DNA of 64,000 nucleotides from JAQAZP01 sp032127265. GTDB lineage: Bacteria; Acidobacteriota; JAQAZP01. The stretch covers positions 7,534-71,533 of the forward strand of contig JAQAZP010000279.1 of NCBI GenBank assembly GCA_032127265.1, written 5' to 3'. The notes beneath the pieces were generated by a model that saw only the letters and a program-made list of their open reading frames with translations, did no database searches and was not told the DNA's origin. Shown here in pieces: positions 26,597 to 35,369 of the stretch. The position numbers and the translations under genes are program-made. Positions within the stretch are counted from its first letter, which is position 1, and each line of letters starts with the position of its first letter.

Positions 26597-29500
26597 ACCT
26601 CCCGACCCTCGCCATCAAGCGCCCGGTGACCACGGTGATGTTCTTCATCGCCCTGGGGGTGCTGGGCGTGATCAGCTACACCACCCTGCCGGTGCAACTG
26701 ATGCCCAACTACATCTACCCCAAGATGTTCGTCTTCGCCGGCTACCCCGGCGCTTCGCCGGAGAAGGTCGAGGAGGACCTGATCGAACGGCTGGAGGCCG
26801 AGATCTCGACCCTCGAGGACATCGAGGAGATCGAGTCCCAGTCAAACCAGGACTACGGAGTGATCACCGTCTCCTACAAGCTGGGCACCGACCTCAACTA
26901 CGCCTACCTCAAACTGGAACAGAAGGCCAACGGCCTGATCGGCCTGTTGCCCGAAACGGCGACGCTGCGTGTCCAGCGCTTCGACACCTCGGCCTTCGCC
27001 AACTTCGTCATGCAGCTTGACGTGGCCGGGCCGGGGGGACTGTCCTACATTCGCCGGCTGGCCGAGGAGAAGATCCAGCCCAAACTGGAGTCGGTGAACG
27101 GCGTGGTCAGCGTTCAGGTCTTCGGCGGGCAACAGCAGGCGGTGCAGGTAACCCTGGACGAAGACCGCCTGCGCTCCTACGGCATCATGCCCACCCAGGT
27201 ACTGGCGACACTCAACGGCTTTCACCAGCGGCGGGAGTTCGTCGGCGAGGTTATGGTTGCCGGCCGCCGCCAGTTCGCCATGGTTGAAGGCCGCTTCACC
27301 TCACTGCAGGAGATCCGCGACCTGCCGCTGAAGACGGGTGACGGCGTGATCTTCCTCCGCGACGTGGCCCGGGTGGAAGAGGCCCCGAACCGCCAGACCC
27401 AGGTCTCGCGGGTGGACGGACACCCCACGGTGAGCATCCAGATCCAGAAGGACGAGCAGTCGAACCTGATCAAGGTGGCCCAGAGGCTGCGTCGGGAGAT
27501 CGCGGCGATCAACAAGGAGAATGCCGCCACCGGGGTCCGCATCACCACCGCTTTCGACAGCGCGGAGTATATCGAGGAGGACATCAACCGGGTAAAGATG
27601 CTGGCACTGAGCGGCGGCCTGCTGGCCCTCTTGGTACTGCTGATCTTCCTCAAGCGGCCCGGCCCGGTGGTCGTGGTTTCCCTGGCCATACCGGTGTCGT
27701 TGCTGCTGACCTTCAATCTGATGGCCGCCGCCGGCCTGGCCATCGACGTGCTGACCCTCATCGGGCTGACCCTCTCCATTGGCCTCCTGGTGGATAACGC
27801 CATCGTGGTGCTGGAGAGCATCACCCGGCAGCGCGAACGGGGGTTGCCGCGGATGGAGGCGGCGGTCACCGGCAGCTCCGAGGTGTTCAAGGCGATCCTC
27901 GTCGGCACGGCCACCACGGTGGTGGTATTCGCTCCGCTGATCTGGGTCAAAACCGAGTTCACCGAGCTGTACAACGATTTCGCCCTGGCGATCATCTTTC
28001 CCCTGCTCATCTCGCTGCTGGTGGCGGTGACCCTGATCCCCATGCTGGCCAGCCGGCTGGGACGGCGGAAGGACGATGACCCCGGGAAGAGGGGCTTCCG
28101 GCCCGCCGAGGACCGCAAGCGGCCTCAGCGCATCCTCCAGCTCTACACCCTGCTGCTCAAACAGTGCTCCAGACACCAGATCCTGACCACAGTTCTGTTC
28201 TTCGCCGTGCTGATGCTCACCGTGCTGATCACCACGCCACTCATCCTCAACCTCTTTGGTACCGGACAGCCGCCGGACAGCCGGATCGAGATGAAGCTGG
28301 AAATGCCCGAGGGGGCCGACCTGGAGTCCACCGAAGCGGTCACCGCCCAGGTGGAGGCGATGACCCTCGACCTGCCCGACCGCAAGGTGACCCGTTCCAC
28401 CATCCGCGAGGGTGAGGCCTTCATCACCGTGGAACTGCTGCCAAAAGACGAGCGGATGTCCGACGACTCGCTCGGCGCGATCCGCAACAAGCTCAAGGAC
28501 CGTACCGAGGAGATCAGCGGGGCAACAGTACTTTTCGACCGTTCGCAGTTCCAGAGCGCCCGCGGCAGCGACGACGAAGGGGGCGCGGCAGCGCTGGGCC
28601 TCGCCAGCGCCGTGGAGACGGTGGTGCTCACCGGCGAGGAGATGCCCCGGTTGGTGGACCTGGCCAACGAAGTAAAATACCGGCTGGAGCAGATCGAAGG
28701 CGTGGATGACCGCACCATCCGCATGGACGTGGACGATGTCACCCCCGAGGTGCGGTTGGAGGCCCGCTACCAGGATCTGGCCAGTTGGGGTCTCTCGATG
28801 CAGCAGGTAATGGGCCTGCTCTGGATGGCCCGCCGGGAGGGGGACCAGCTGACCTACCCCTACCGCGACAGGCAGGACAACGAAATGAAAATCCAGGTCC
28901 GCCTGGGCGAGGAAGGTGATTGGAGCTTCCGCGACCTGCGGGACCTCTCGATCCCCACGCCCAACGGCGAGTTCGTCCGGGTCACCGAGCTGATGGATTT
29001 CAAGCAGGAAGCCGGGCTGCCCAGCCTGTTGCGGCACCAGGGCACCCACCGCATCCGTGTCTACTACGGCTACGAGCTCGCGGTGCTCACCACCCAGACA
29101 CGACTGGACGAACTGCGGGAATCAGTGGACGAGCTGCTGCTCTCCATCCCCCTGCCCCGAGGCTACACCCTCACCGCCGAACGGGAGGACGAGGAGCAGA
29201 ACGTCTGGAAGTTCATGCTCTACGTGGCACTGATCCTGGTCTACATGATCCTCGCCGCCTCCTTCGAGTCGTTCACCCACCCGCTGCTGATCCTCTTCAC
29301 CATCCCCATGGCGATGATCGGGGTGCTGATCCTGCTGGCACTCACCGGTGTTGGACTGCCCCCCTTGGTCTACCTCGCCATGCTGGTGCTGCTGGGTATC
29401 GTTGTAAACAACGGTATCCTGCTCATCGACTACGCCAGACACCTGGTGCGCAACCGGGGCTTCCGCCCCGAACGGGCGATCATCGCTTCGGGCCGGGCCC

Positions 29501-31356
29501 GCTTCCGCCCGGTGATCATGACCGCCGCCACCACCATCGCCGGCATGCTGCCGCTGGCCATGCGCATGGGCGGCGAGAACGAGATCTGGCCTCCCTTCGC
29601 CATCGCGGTGATCGGCGGCATGGCCACCTCCACCGTCGGCACCCTGCTGCTCATCCCCATGGGCTTCCTCTCCTTCCGTTTCATCGGCCGCTGGATCCGC
29701 GAGACCCTGGGCCTGCCCTGGTCGCTGGCCGGCACGCTGCTCTCCGCCGTGGCGATCTGGGCGCTCTACTTCGAACTGGGCTGGATAGACTCGGAGGTCT
29801 GGCGGATCATCTTCCTCCTGCCGATCTGGTTCGCCGGGCTGGGCCTGGTCCGTTTCGGTCTCTGGCTGGCCCGGGGAAAAGAGCGGCGGGAGATCTTCGG
29901 CGCCGACCAGCCGCTGGACATCGCGGTGCGGGAGCTGAAGAAGGTCTACGGCGAGGACGGGCCCTTCCTCCGCGGCTGGAAACAATACGGCCGCTGGCTG
30001 GAACATGCCCGGCGGCGCGGCATGCCAATGGAAACGAGGCGCCGGCTGGCTGTCGACCTGTTCTGGAAGGTCCCCTTGCTAGCCCTGATCTTTTACCTGC
30101 TGACCTACTTCGAAAACCGCTTCTGGCTCTTCGTCTTCATCGGCGTCACCTGGTATTTCGTCCGGAACTTCCTTGTCACCATGACCGCGCTGTGGAGGCT
30201 GCGGCGGGGTGGGGAGCCGGCGCCCGGGGTACCGATTCCCTTCTCGGAAAGCCGCTGGCTGAACCTGGTCTTTGGCCTTTCCCTGGCCGTGCTGGCCCTG
30301 GTCCAGGCCCATTGGGCCTGCGAGCTGCACTACGGTTTCTCCCTCACTCTCACGGCCATCCTCGGCCTGGTGGCCATGGCCCTGCACAGCGGCCGCCGGC
30401 TGCGCAGCGGCGGGACGAGCACCGAGGGACGGGGCGGCAACATCTTCAAGCGGCTGGGGCGCACCTGGCGGCGGCTGGTGGCGACCATCCCGCGGGTGGG
30501 CCACGAAAAAGAGCGGGTGGCCGCGCTGCGCGGGCTGACCCTCGACATCGGCGCCGGGATGTTCGGGCTGCTGGGGCCCAATGGCGCGGGCAAGACCACC
30601 CTGATGCGGGTGATCTGCAACATCTACGAACAGAGCCGCGGCACCGTAGCGATCAACGGCCTCGACCCTCGCCAGCACCGGGACGCGGTGCAGAGCCTGG
30701 TGGGCTACCTGCCGCAGAACTTCGGGGTCTACGAAAACTTCACCGCCTGGGAGCTGCTGACCTACTACGCGCTGCTCAACGAGATCTACGACCCCGCAGT
30801 GAGGGAGAAGCTGGTGACCGGCGTGCTGGAGCGGGTCCACCTGCTGGACCGCAAGGACGAAAAGCTGAAGGGCTACTCGGGCGGGATGAAGCAGCGGGTG
30901 GGCATCGCCACGGCGCTGCTGCACCTGCCGCGGATCATCGTGGTGGACGAACCCACCGCCGGCCTCGACCCCAAGGAGCGGATCCGCTTCCGCAACCTGC
31001 TGGCCGAGCTGGCCAAAGACCGGATCGTCATCTTCTCCACCCACATCGTCGAGGACATCTCCGGCACCTGCAACCGGGTGGCGGTGATCGACAAGGGCCG
31101 GGTGGTCTTCGACGGCACGGTGGAGGAGATGATCGACCGCACCCGGGGCAAGGTTTTCGAGGCAGTGACCGAAGAGCTGCTGCTGCCCGAGCTGTCGAAG
31201 CGGCTGAAGGTGGTCAACCACATCGGCGAAGGATTCGACCGCATCCGACTGCGCTTCCTGGCCGACGGCCCCCCCGAAGGTCTGGAGGCCGAGGAGACAG
31301 AGCCCAACCTCGAGGACGCCTATCTCTACCTGCGCGGCGGGACCGCACCGGTGTAA
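26593..31356 (+). CDS. RND permease fused to a complete ABC ATPase domain
   Basis: 1587 residues from GTG 26593 in one uninterrupted frame. Residues 1-1035 are a full RND permease: TM4 GLLVDNAIVVLES with Asp401/Asn402, TM10 GIVVNNGILLID with Asn939/Asn940. Residues ~1035-1280 add about six further hydrophobic helices and a basic loop not found in normal RND proteins. Residues ~1295-1587 are an ABC ATPase: Walker A G1328-T1336 (GPNGAGKTT), Q-loop YLPQNFGVY, signature SGGMK (1429-1433), Walker B with Asp1452/Glu1453, H-loop FSTHIVED, and the same C-terminal extension as the ATPase at 17921-18808. All ATP-site residues are intact. The natural partner is the lone ABC-2 permease just downstream. 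Function unknown; a hybrid exporter is inferred. Confidence 0.92.
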   Translation: MNLPTLAIKRPVTTVMFFIALGVLGVISYTTLPVQLMPNYIYPKMFVFAGYPGASPEKVEEDLIERLEAEISTLEDIEEIESQSNQDYGVITVSYKLGTDLNYAYLKLEQKANGLIGLLPETATLRVQRFDTSAFANFVMQLDVAGPGGLSYIRRLAEEKIQPKLESVNGVVSVQVFGGQQQAVQVTLDEDRLRSYGIMPTQVLATLNGFHQRREFVGEVMVAGRRQFAMVEGRFTSLQEIRDLPLKTGDGVIFLRDVARVEEAPNRQTQVSRVDGHPTVSIQIQKDEQSNLIKVAQRLRREIAAINKENAATGVRITTAFDSAEYIEEDINRVKMLALSGGLLALLVLLIFLKRPGPVVVVSLAIPVSLLLTFNLMAAAGLAIDVLTLIGLTLSIGLLVDNAIVVLESITRQRERGLPRMEAAVTGSSEVFKAILVGTATTVVVFAPLIWVKTEFTELYNDFALAIIFPLLISLLVAVTLIPMLASRLGRRKDDDPGKRGFRPAEDRKRPQRILQLYTLLLKQCSRHQILTTVLFFAVLMLTVLITTPLILNLFGTGQPPDSRIEMKLEMPEGADLESTEAVTAQVEAMTLDLPDRKVTRSTIREGEAFITVELLPKDERMSDDSLGAIRNKLKDRTEEISGATVLFDRSQFQSARGSDDEGGAAALGLASAVETVVLTGEEMPRLVDLANEVKYRLEQIEGVDDRTIRMDVDDVTPEVRLEARYQDLASWGLSMQQVMGLLWMARREGDQLTYPYRDRQDNEMKIQVRLGEEGDWSFRDLRDLSIPTPNGEFVRVTELMDFKQEAGLPSLLRHQGTHRIRVYYGYELAVLTTQTRLDELRESVDELLLSIPLPRGYTLTAEREDEEQNVWKFMLYVALILVYMILAASFESFTHPLLILFTIPMAMIGVLILLALTGVGLPPLVYLAMLVLLGIVVNNGILLIDYARHLVRNRGFRPERAIIASGRARFRPVIMTAATTIAGMLPLAMRMGGENEIWPPFAIAVIGGMATSTVGTLLLIPMGFLSFRFIGRWIRETLGLPWSLAGTLLSAVAIWALYFELGWIDSEVWRIIFLLPIWFAGLGLVRFGLWLARGKERREIFGADQPLDIAVRELKKVYGEDGPFLRGWKQYGRWLEHARRRGMPMETRRRLAVDLFWKVPLLALIFYLLTYFENRFWLFVFIGVTWYFVRNFLVTMTALWRLRRGGEPAPGVPIPFSESRWLNLVFGLSLAVLALVQAHWACELHYGFSLTLTAILGLVAMALHSGRRLRSGGTSTEGRGGNIFKRLGRTWRRLVATIPRVGHEKERVAALRGLTLDIGAGMFGLLGPNGAGKTTLMRVICNIYEQSRGTVAINGLDPRQHRDAVQSLVGYLPQNFGVYENFTAWELLTYYALLNEIYDPAVREKLVTGVLERVHLLDRKDEKLKGYSGGMKQRVGIATALLHLPRIIVVDEPTAGLDPKERIRFRNLLAELAKDRIVIFSTHIVEDISGTCNRVAVIDKGRVVFDGTVEEMIDRTRGKVFEAVTEELLLPELSKRLKVVNHIGEGFDRIRLRFLADGPPEGLEAEETEPNLEDAYLYLRGGTAPV

Positions 31357-31369
31357 GAAGAGGAAAGTG

Positions 31370-32098
31370 ATGATGGGGACAGTAACACTGCGCGGAAGAA
31401 TCGGTTCCTGGCTGCAGCTCTTCCGGCTCTGTCTCAAGGTGACTTTTTCCACCCGCTACTGGTTCCTGCTGGTGGGCGGGCTGGTCTATTTCGTCATCCT
31501 CTGGCTGATGAACGCCTTTGGCGACGGCGACCCCTACGGCCCGACGGATGTGCTGAACGGGATCCTGGCCGCCCCCGGGGTCTTCCTCGCCATCCTGCTG
31601 GGCATGCAGCTGGTGCTCCAGGAGCGGGAAACCGGGACCATCGAAGTGATGTTCGCCATCTCCCGCTCGCGCTACCGGGTCTGGCTGCTCAAGGCGCTGA
31701 CCGTCTATATCGCCATCTTTGTGCTCCTGCTGATGCTGGCCGTGCTGACCTACATCACCATCACCGACTTCCCCTTCCTGCCGGTGCTGCTCAACAGCAT
31801 GGTCCCGGCACTGGTCTTCGGCAACATGACCGTCCTCTTCTCCATCCTCACCCGCTCCTCCAACGGCGGGGCGTTGCTGGCCATCATCGTTCTCTTCCTC
31901 GTCGTCGTCTTCTTCCCGGGGGGCGCGAGTGAATCGATCATCAACCCCTTCCTCAACTTCCAAAAGCTGGCCCGCGACCTGCCTTACGAAGAATACATCC
32001 GCATCGCGGTGCTCAACCGCCTGCTGGTGCTTGGCGCAGCCTTTAGCCTCCTCGGCCTGGCCCTCAGGCGCACCCACGCCCGCGAGCGCCTGCTGTAG
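31370..32098 (+). CDS. ABC-2 type permease
   Basis: 242 residues, about six membrane helices, with the ABC-2 pattern (LGMQLVLQERETGTIEVMFAISRSRYRVWLLKAL). AGGA lies 5-8 bases before ATG 31370 / 31373; either could be the start, and the choice does not alter the fold. It has no ATPase of its own. The ATPase domain at the end of the preceding RND fusion, 13 bases upstream, is the obvious energiser. Last gene of the operon. Confidence 0.85.
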   Translation: MMGTVTLRGRIGSWLQLFRLCLKVTFSTRYWFLLVGGLVYFVILWLMNAFGDGDPYGPTDVLNGILAAPGVFLAILLGMQLVLQERETGTIEVMFAISRSRYRVWLLKALTVYIAIFVLLLMLAVLTYITITDFPFLPVLLNSMVPALVFGNMTVLFSILTRSSNGGALLAIIVLFLVVVFFPGGASESIINPFLNFQKLARDLPYEEYIRIAVLNRLLVLGAAFSLLGLALRRTHARERLL

Positions 32099-32107
32099 GA
32101 AAGTAGG

Positions 32108-32164
32108 GAAAGTAGGGACAGGTACTACTTTTTCTTTGAAAAAGTAGTACCTGTCCCTACTTTC
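32108..32164. repeat. perfect 27-bp palindrome with 3-base loop (REP-like element)
   Basis: Left arm 32108-32134 and right arm 32138-32164 are exact reverse complements; the arms contain GTAGGGACAGGTAC and end CTTTTTC. A partial extra copy of the arm start (AAGTAGGG) precedes it at 32101. It lies ten bases after the export operon stop. REP-type palindromes mobilised by RAYT transposases have this form; it may also act as a transcript-end hairpin. Confidence 0.85.
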
Positions 32165-32228
32165 CCTTGAGATCGCCACGTCGCGGGCTACACCCGCTCC
32201 TCGCGATGACAGGGGGAAATGCCGATAC

Positions 32229-32257
32229 TTTACAAAGAGGCCCACGGGGCCTATATT
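32229..32257 (+). promoter_or_regulatory. sigma70-type promoter for secreted protein 32301-32831
   Basis: TTTACA (32229-32234), 17-bp spacer, TATATT (32252-32257). It fixes the gene start downstream at ATG 32301. Confidence 0.65.
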
Positions 32258-32300
32258 GACAAGTGTGCTGACCATGCCCGCCGGGCCAGAGGAGAGAACG

Positions 32301-32831
32301 ATGAGAAAAACCAGCCTGACCGCCGCCGGAACCCTGTTTCTGCTCCTCCTTGCCCCCCTCACGCTGGGCACCATACCGGTGCTGGCCTCCATGGACCCGG
32401 ATATCGACCTGGCCTGGATGACCGAAAAGTCCATCGACATCCTGGCCGGTGAAATCGTCGAGCAGCGCTGTGAGCTGCGGGATGACATCCCCGGGTTCAA
32501 GGAAGTGGTGATCACCGTTTTCACCGTGCGGGTCACCCACCGCTACAAGGGCGAGCTGGCGGCGAACACGCTCACCGAGTTCGCCATTCTCGGCGGTGAA
32601 TTCGCCGGCCAGACCTTCCAGGCCAGCGACATGCCTGTTGGGCTGGGCGTGGGCGTCACCGGAATCTTCTTCCTTCGCGACTGGGAGGGCCTTCGAGTGC
32701 CCGCAGCCTGGGAGCTCGGCTGTGCCCTGCACAGCGACAGCGGCGGCACGAAAGTCCGGACCCTGGGCCGGGAAATCGATGTGGCGACCCTGGAAGGTGA
32801 GATCAACGCTCTTTTGGAGTCTCCGAAATAG
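32301..32831 (+). CDS. secreted protein of unknown function (paralogue of 33240-33755)
   Basis: 176 residues. ATG 32301 has GGAGAG at four bases and starts a signal peptide (MRKTSLTAAGTLFLLLLAPL). The mature part has an OB-like pattern: SIDILAGEIVEQRCE, VITVFTVRVTHRYKGE, and GVTGIFFLRDWEGLRVP. The neighbour at 33240 has the same order of elements (DEIVTGEVVRTES, TRATVAVTDNLKG, ESVILFLKNSG), so they are duplicated or related genes. No enzyme motif is seen. A longer frame start at 32256 falls inside the promoter and is rejected. Confidence 0.7.
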   Translation: MRKTSLTAAGTLFLLLLAPLTLGTIPVLASMDPDIDLAWMTEKSIDILAGEIVEQRCELRDDIPGFKEVVITVFTVRVTHRYKGELAANTLTEFAILGGEFAGQTFQASDMPVGLGVGVTGIFFLRDWEGLRVPAAWELGCALHSDSGGTKVRTLGREIDVATLEGEINALLESPK

Positions 32832-33239
32832 CCACCATCCACTCCCGTCCGGCCAATTGAGACAATCATTACTCAAAATAAATTCGGCTTAGCTTGTCAT
32901 TAGCTCTTTACATAGTTGTCTAAAAACCCTATATTTTTTTTGTTGAAGCTTGATTGTTGCCGGATAGTTCGGCTGCGGGGGCCCGCGTTTTTCCAACCAC
33001 GGCCCACTCCTCCAGCGGCCGCACTTTCCTGAGTTGGCTGGTTGCAGCTTGACCGACGGCGTCCGGGTTGCGCCCGGCAGGGAAGTCCGCTGTTCATCGT
33101 CGCCGCAATGGTGACTTTGGGTTTCCTGTCAGCCGTTGCGGCACCCACTTTCCCGTAGTGCAGTATGTCCACCGGCTGCGAGGGCTGCGATCAATCAATT
33201 GATGGTTGTGGGATAATTTGTTTCCAAAAGGAGGTTGTT
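32832..33239 (+). other. intergenic region / long leader
   Basis: 408 bases. The first ~110 are AT-rich and carry a promoter (32907-32935). The following ~300 bases would be the leader of the gene at 33240 or a separate small RNA. A GC palindrome followed by five T (about 32975-32991) could be a weak stop. No coding frame with good support was found. Confidence 0.4.
32907..32935 (+). promoter_or_regulatory. sigma70-type promoter far upstream of 33240
   Basis: TTTACA (32907-32912), 17-bp spacer, TATATT (32930-32935). Both hexamers are identical to those of the promoter at 32229-32257, upstream of the paralogous gene. Confidence 0.5.
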
Positions 33240-33755
33240 GTGACTGGCAAAAAACTCATTTATTCCGTGTTCCTTCTCGGGACCTTCGTCCTGCTGGCGC
33301 TTGTGTCCACGCACCAGGCGGCGGCACTGACCGAGAAAGCGGACCTCTCCACCCTCACCGCCCAGGCAGACGAGATCGTGACCGGCGAGGTGGTGCGGAC
33401 CGAATCCTTCGCCGTCGAGGACGGCAGGATCTACACCCGGGCAACGGTGGCCGTCACCGATAACCTCAAGGGCGTAAAGAACGCCGAGGTGGAAGTGGTC
33501 CTTCCCGGCGGCACCGTGGGTGAAACCACAATGCGGATGTCCGAGGCGCCCAGTTTCACCGAAGGTGAATCTGTGATCCTCTTCCTCAAGAACAGCGGAA
33601 ACCGGTTGGCCGGCTGGTTCCAGGGCAAGTATGTGGTGGTGGACGGTGTTGCCTACCAGTCCGCCCCCAGCTGCGGCACGCTGATCATGGAGGGCGGGAT
33701 TCCCGCCGACGAGCTGCTCCAGACCATCAGGACCGAAATTCTGGCCCAGCAGTAA
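33240..33755 (+). CDS. secreted protein of unknown function (paralogue of 32301-32831)
   Basis: 171 residues from GTG 33240, chosen because AAAAGGAGG stands five bases ahead and a signal peptide follows (TGKKLIYSVFLLGTFVLLALVSTHQAAA). The mature part has AQADEIVTGEVV, TRATVAVTDNLKG, AEVEVVLPGGTVGETTMRM, and ESVILFLKNSG. It looks like a compact beta-barrel. A -10-like GATAAT at 33212-33217 gives a possible nearer promoter. No catalytic motif. The downstream metalloprotease is on the same strand 75 bases away, and the two may be co-expressed. Confidence 0.7.
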   Translation: MTGKKLIYSVFLLGTFVLLALVSTHQAAALTEKADLSTLTAQADEIVTGEVVRTESFAVEDGRIYTRATVAVTDNLKGVKNAEVEVVLPGGTVGETTMRMSEAPSFTEGESVILFLKNSGNRLAGWFQGKYVVVDGVAYQSAPSCGTLIMEGGIPADELLQTIRTEILAQQ

Positions 33756-33830
33756 ACGGATCAGCACCAGATGACCATGCACGCACATACACCTATCCGC
33801 TCAGCGAAGGAGAGAAGGAGGATCAAGATA

Positions 33831-35174
33831 ATGAGATTCACCCGGATTACCCTGTTTTTCACCCTGGTCGGCCTGCTGGCCCTGGCCGGCCCGGCCCGGA
33901 ACGCCGCCGGTTACGGCCTCTGCGGCTATGACTGGGACTACCAGTCCAGCCCGATGGGCGAGGACTACCGCATCAATGCCAACTGCGCCGATGCCGGCGC
34001 CGGCGGTGCCGCTGACCAGATCGCCTACATCCAGAACGGCGCGGCCGCCTGGAACGGCGCCGGCGCCTGCTTCGAGTTCACCTATGGCGGCACCACGTCC
34101 GGCACCAGCGTGACCTACAACAACATCAACCTCGTCTACTTCGACACCACCCCGCCGGACGGCGGCGGCTACATCGCGGCCACCTATATCTGGACCACGG
34201 GCAGCAACATCACCGAGAACGACCTGGTGTTCAACGACCAGTATAACTGGAGCGCGGTGGGCAACCCGACGTCGAGCGAGTTCGACGTCTGGAACATCGC
34301 GGCCCACGAGTTCGGCCACTACCTCTGCCTCGAAGACCTCTACGGCGGCGGCGACTCGGCCAAGACGATGTATGGCTATGGCAGCCAGGGCCAGACCTAC
34401 GCCCGGACCCTGCACTCCGACGACATCGCCGGCATCCAGGCGATCTACGGTGTTTGCGGCGGCTGCACCGATGACGGCTACGAGAACAACGACTCGTTCG
34501 CCGGGGCCAGCGCCATCAGCGCCGGCACGATCAACAACCTGCAGATCTGCTCCGGCGACGATGACTACTTTTCCTTCAGTGTTCCCGAGGGGAACGACGT
34601 CCAGGTGGACATCGCTTTCACCCACGCCAGCGGCAACCTGAGCCTCTACCTCTACAACACCGCGCAGTCGCAGATCGACAGCTCCACCAGCACCACCAAC
34701 AACGAAAGCGTATCGGCCAGCGGCCTCTCCGCCGGCATTTACTACACCCGGGTTCTCGGGGTTTCCGGCGCGGAGAACAGCTACAACCTGACTCTGACCA
34801 TCACCGCCACCGGCCCAACGATGCACACGGCCCTCGGCTGTGTTCCGGACACCGGGACGCTGCCCTACACCCTGCAGCTGTGGCCCCAGCTGTGCAACGA
34901 CGACTGGTTCACCCGCCGGCTCCACGGCCGGCTGAACGTGACCACCGGCAACGGCACGACCTACAACAGCTGGCGGGCCGGCTTCACCAACGTGAGCCCC
35001 GGCTATTGCTACAACACGCCGTTCGGCGTCAACCTGCCGAACGTGCCCGCGGTGCATGGCGTGAATACCTTCACCCTCATCGGCACGGACATCACGGCGT
35101 CGCCTTACAACCAGCCGCCTTATTCGCCGTCCGGTGATACGGACGTCGCTGTCTGCACCAGCACCGGTAACTGA
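33831..35174 (+). CDS. secreted matrixin-like (M10) metalloprotease with PPC domain
   Basis: 447 residues. ATG 33831 follows AAGGAGG; signal peptide to about residue 26. The zinc site is HEFGHYLCLED: His159, Glu160, His163, with Asp169 at the third-ligand position and Cys166 in place of the usual Gly; the Met-turn is Met180 (KTMYGYG). Asp as third ligand is known in snapalysin-type HExxHxxGxxD enzymes. Residues ~215-320 form a bacterial pre-peptidase C-terminal domain (YENNDSFAGA... DDDYFSFSVPEG). The last ~120 residues are an unassigned Thr/Asn-rich beta domain. Secreted proteolysis is likely; the substrate is unknown. Confidence 0.85.
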   Translation: MRFTRITLFFTLVGLLALAGPARNAAGYGLCGYDWDYQSSPMGEDYRINANCADAGAGGAADQIAYIQNGAAAWNGAGACFEFTYGGTTSGTSVTYNNINLVYFDTTPPDGGGYIAATYIWTTGSNITENDLVFNDQYNWSAVGNPTSSEFDVWNIAAHEFGHYLCLEDLYGGGDSAKTMYGYGSQGQTYARTLHSDDIAGIQAIYGVCGGCTDDGYENNDSFAGASAISAGTINNLQICSGDDDYFSFSVPEGNDVQVDIAFTHASGNLSLYLYNTAQSQIDSSTSTTNNESVSASGLSAGIYYTRVLGVSGAENSYNLTLTITATGPTMHTALGCVPDTGTLPYTLQLWPQLCNDDWFTRRLHGRLNVTTGNGTTYNSWRAGFTNVSPGYCYNTPFGVNLPNVPAVHGVNTFTLIGTDITASPYNQPPYSPSGDTDVAVCTSTGN

Positions 35175-35182
35175 TGAATCCC

Positions 35183-35219
35183 GGGCCTCTCCCCCCCCTT
35201 GCGGGGGGAGAGGCCCTTT
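35183..35219 (+). terminator. hairpin terminator after the metalloprotease
   Basis: Perfect 14-bp GC stem (35183-35196 / 35203-35216), 6-base loop, then TTT. The T-run is short, so termination strength is uncertain. Confidence 0.65.
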
Positions 35220-35244
35220 CCCCATCCCTACCCCGGCCATCCTG

Positions 35245-35273
35245 TTGACAGTCCCCCCTTTCCCTCCTATAGT
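35245..35273 (+). promoter_or_regulatory. consensus sigma70-type promoter for the DEAD-box helicase
   Basis: TTGACA (35245-35250), exactly 17 bp, TATAGT (35268-35273). Transcription should begin near 35280. Confidence 0.8.
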
Positions 35274-35369
35274 CGCTACGCTTGAAGAACGAACAACATC
35301 CGGTTGCCGGCCGTTGGCGATCACCTGATCGGACCGGCGGGTCCTGCACCGAGAAGAGTGGGAAACAGA

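Noticed and set aside
23441..31356. Loss of AcrB Asp408 and Lys940 equivalents in both RND proteins taken as loss of proton coupling
   Set aside because: The VDN / VNN or VND forms are widespread in RND pumps outside the AcrB group.
33061..33160. Short reading frame ending in a hydrophobic, prepilin-like peptide followed by a stop
   Set aside because: No ribosome site, no Gly-Phe-Thr-Leu-type cleavage motif, and it lies in the leader of 33240; probably chance.
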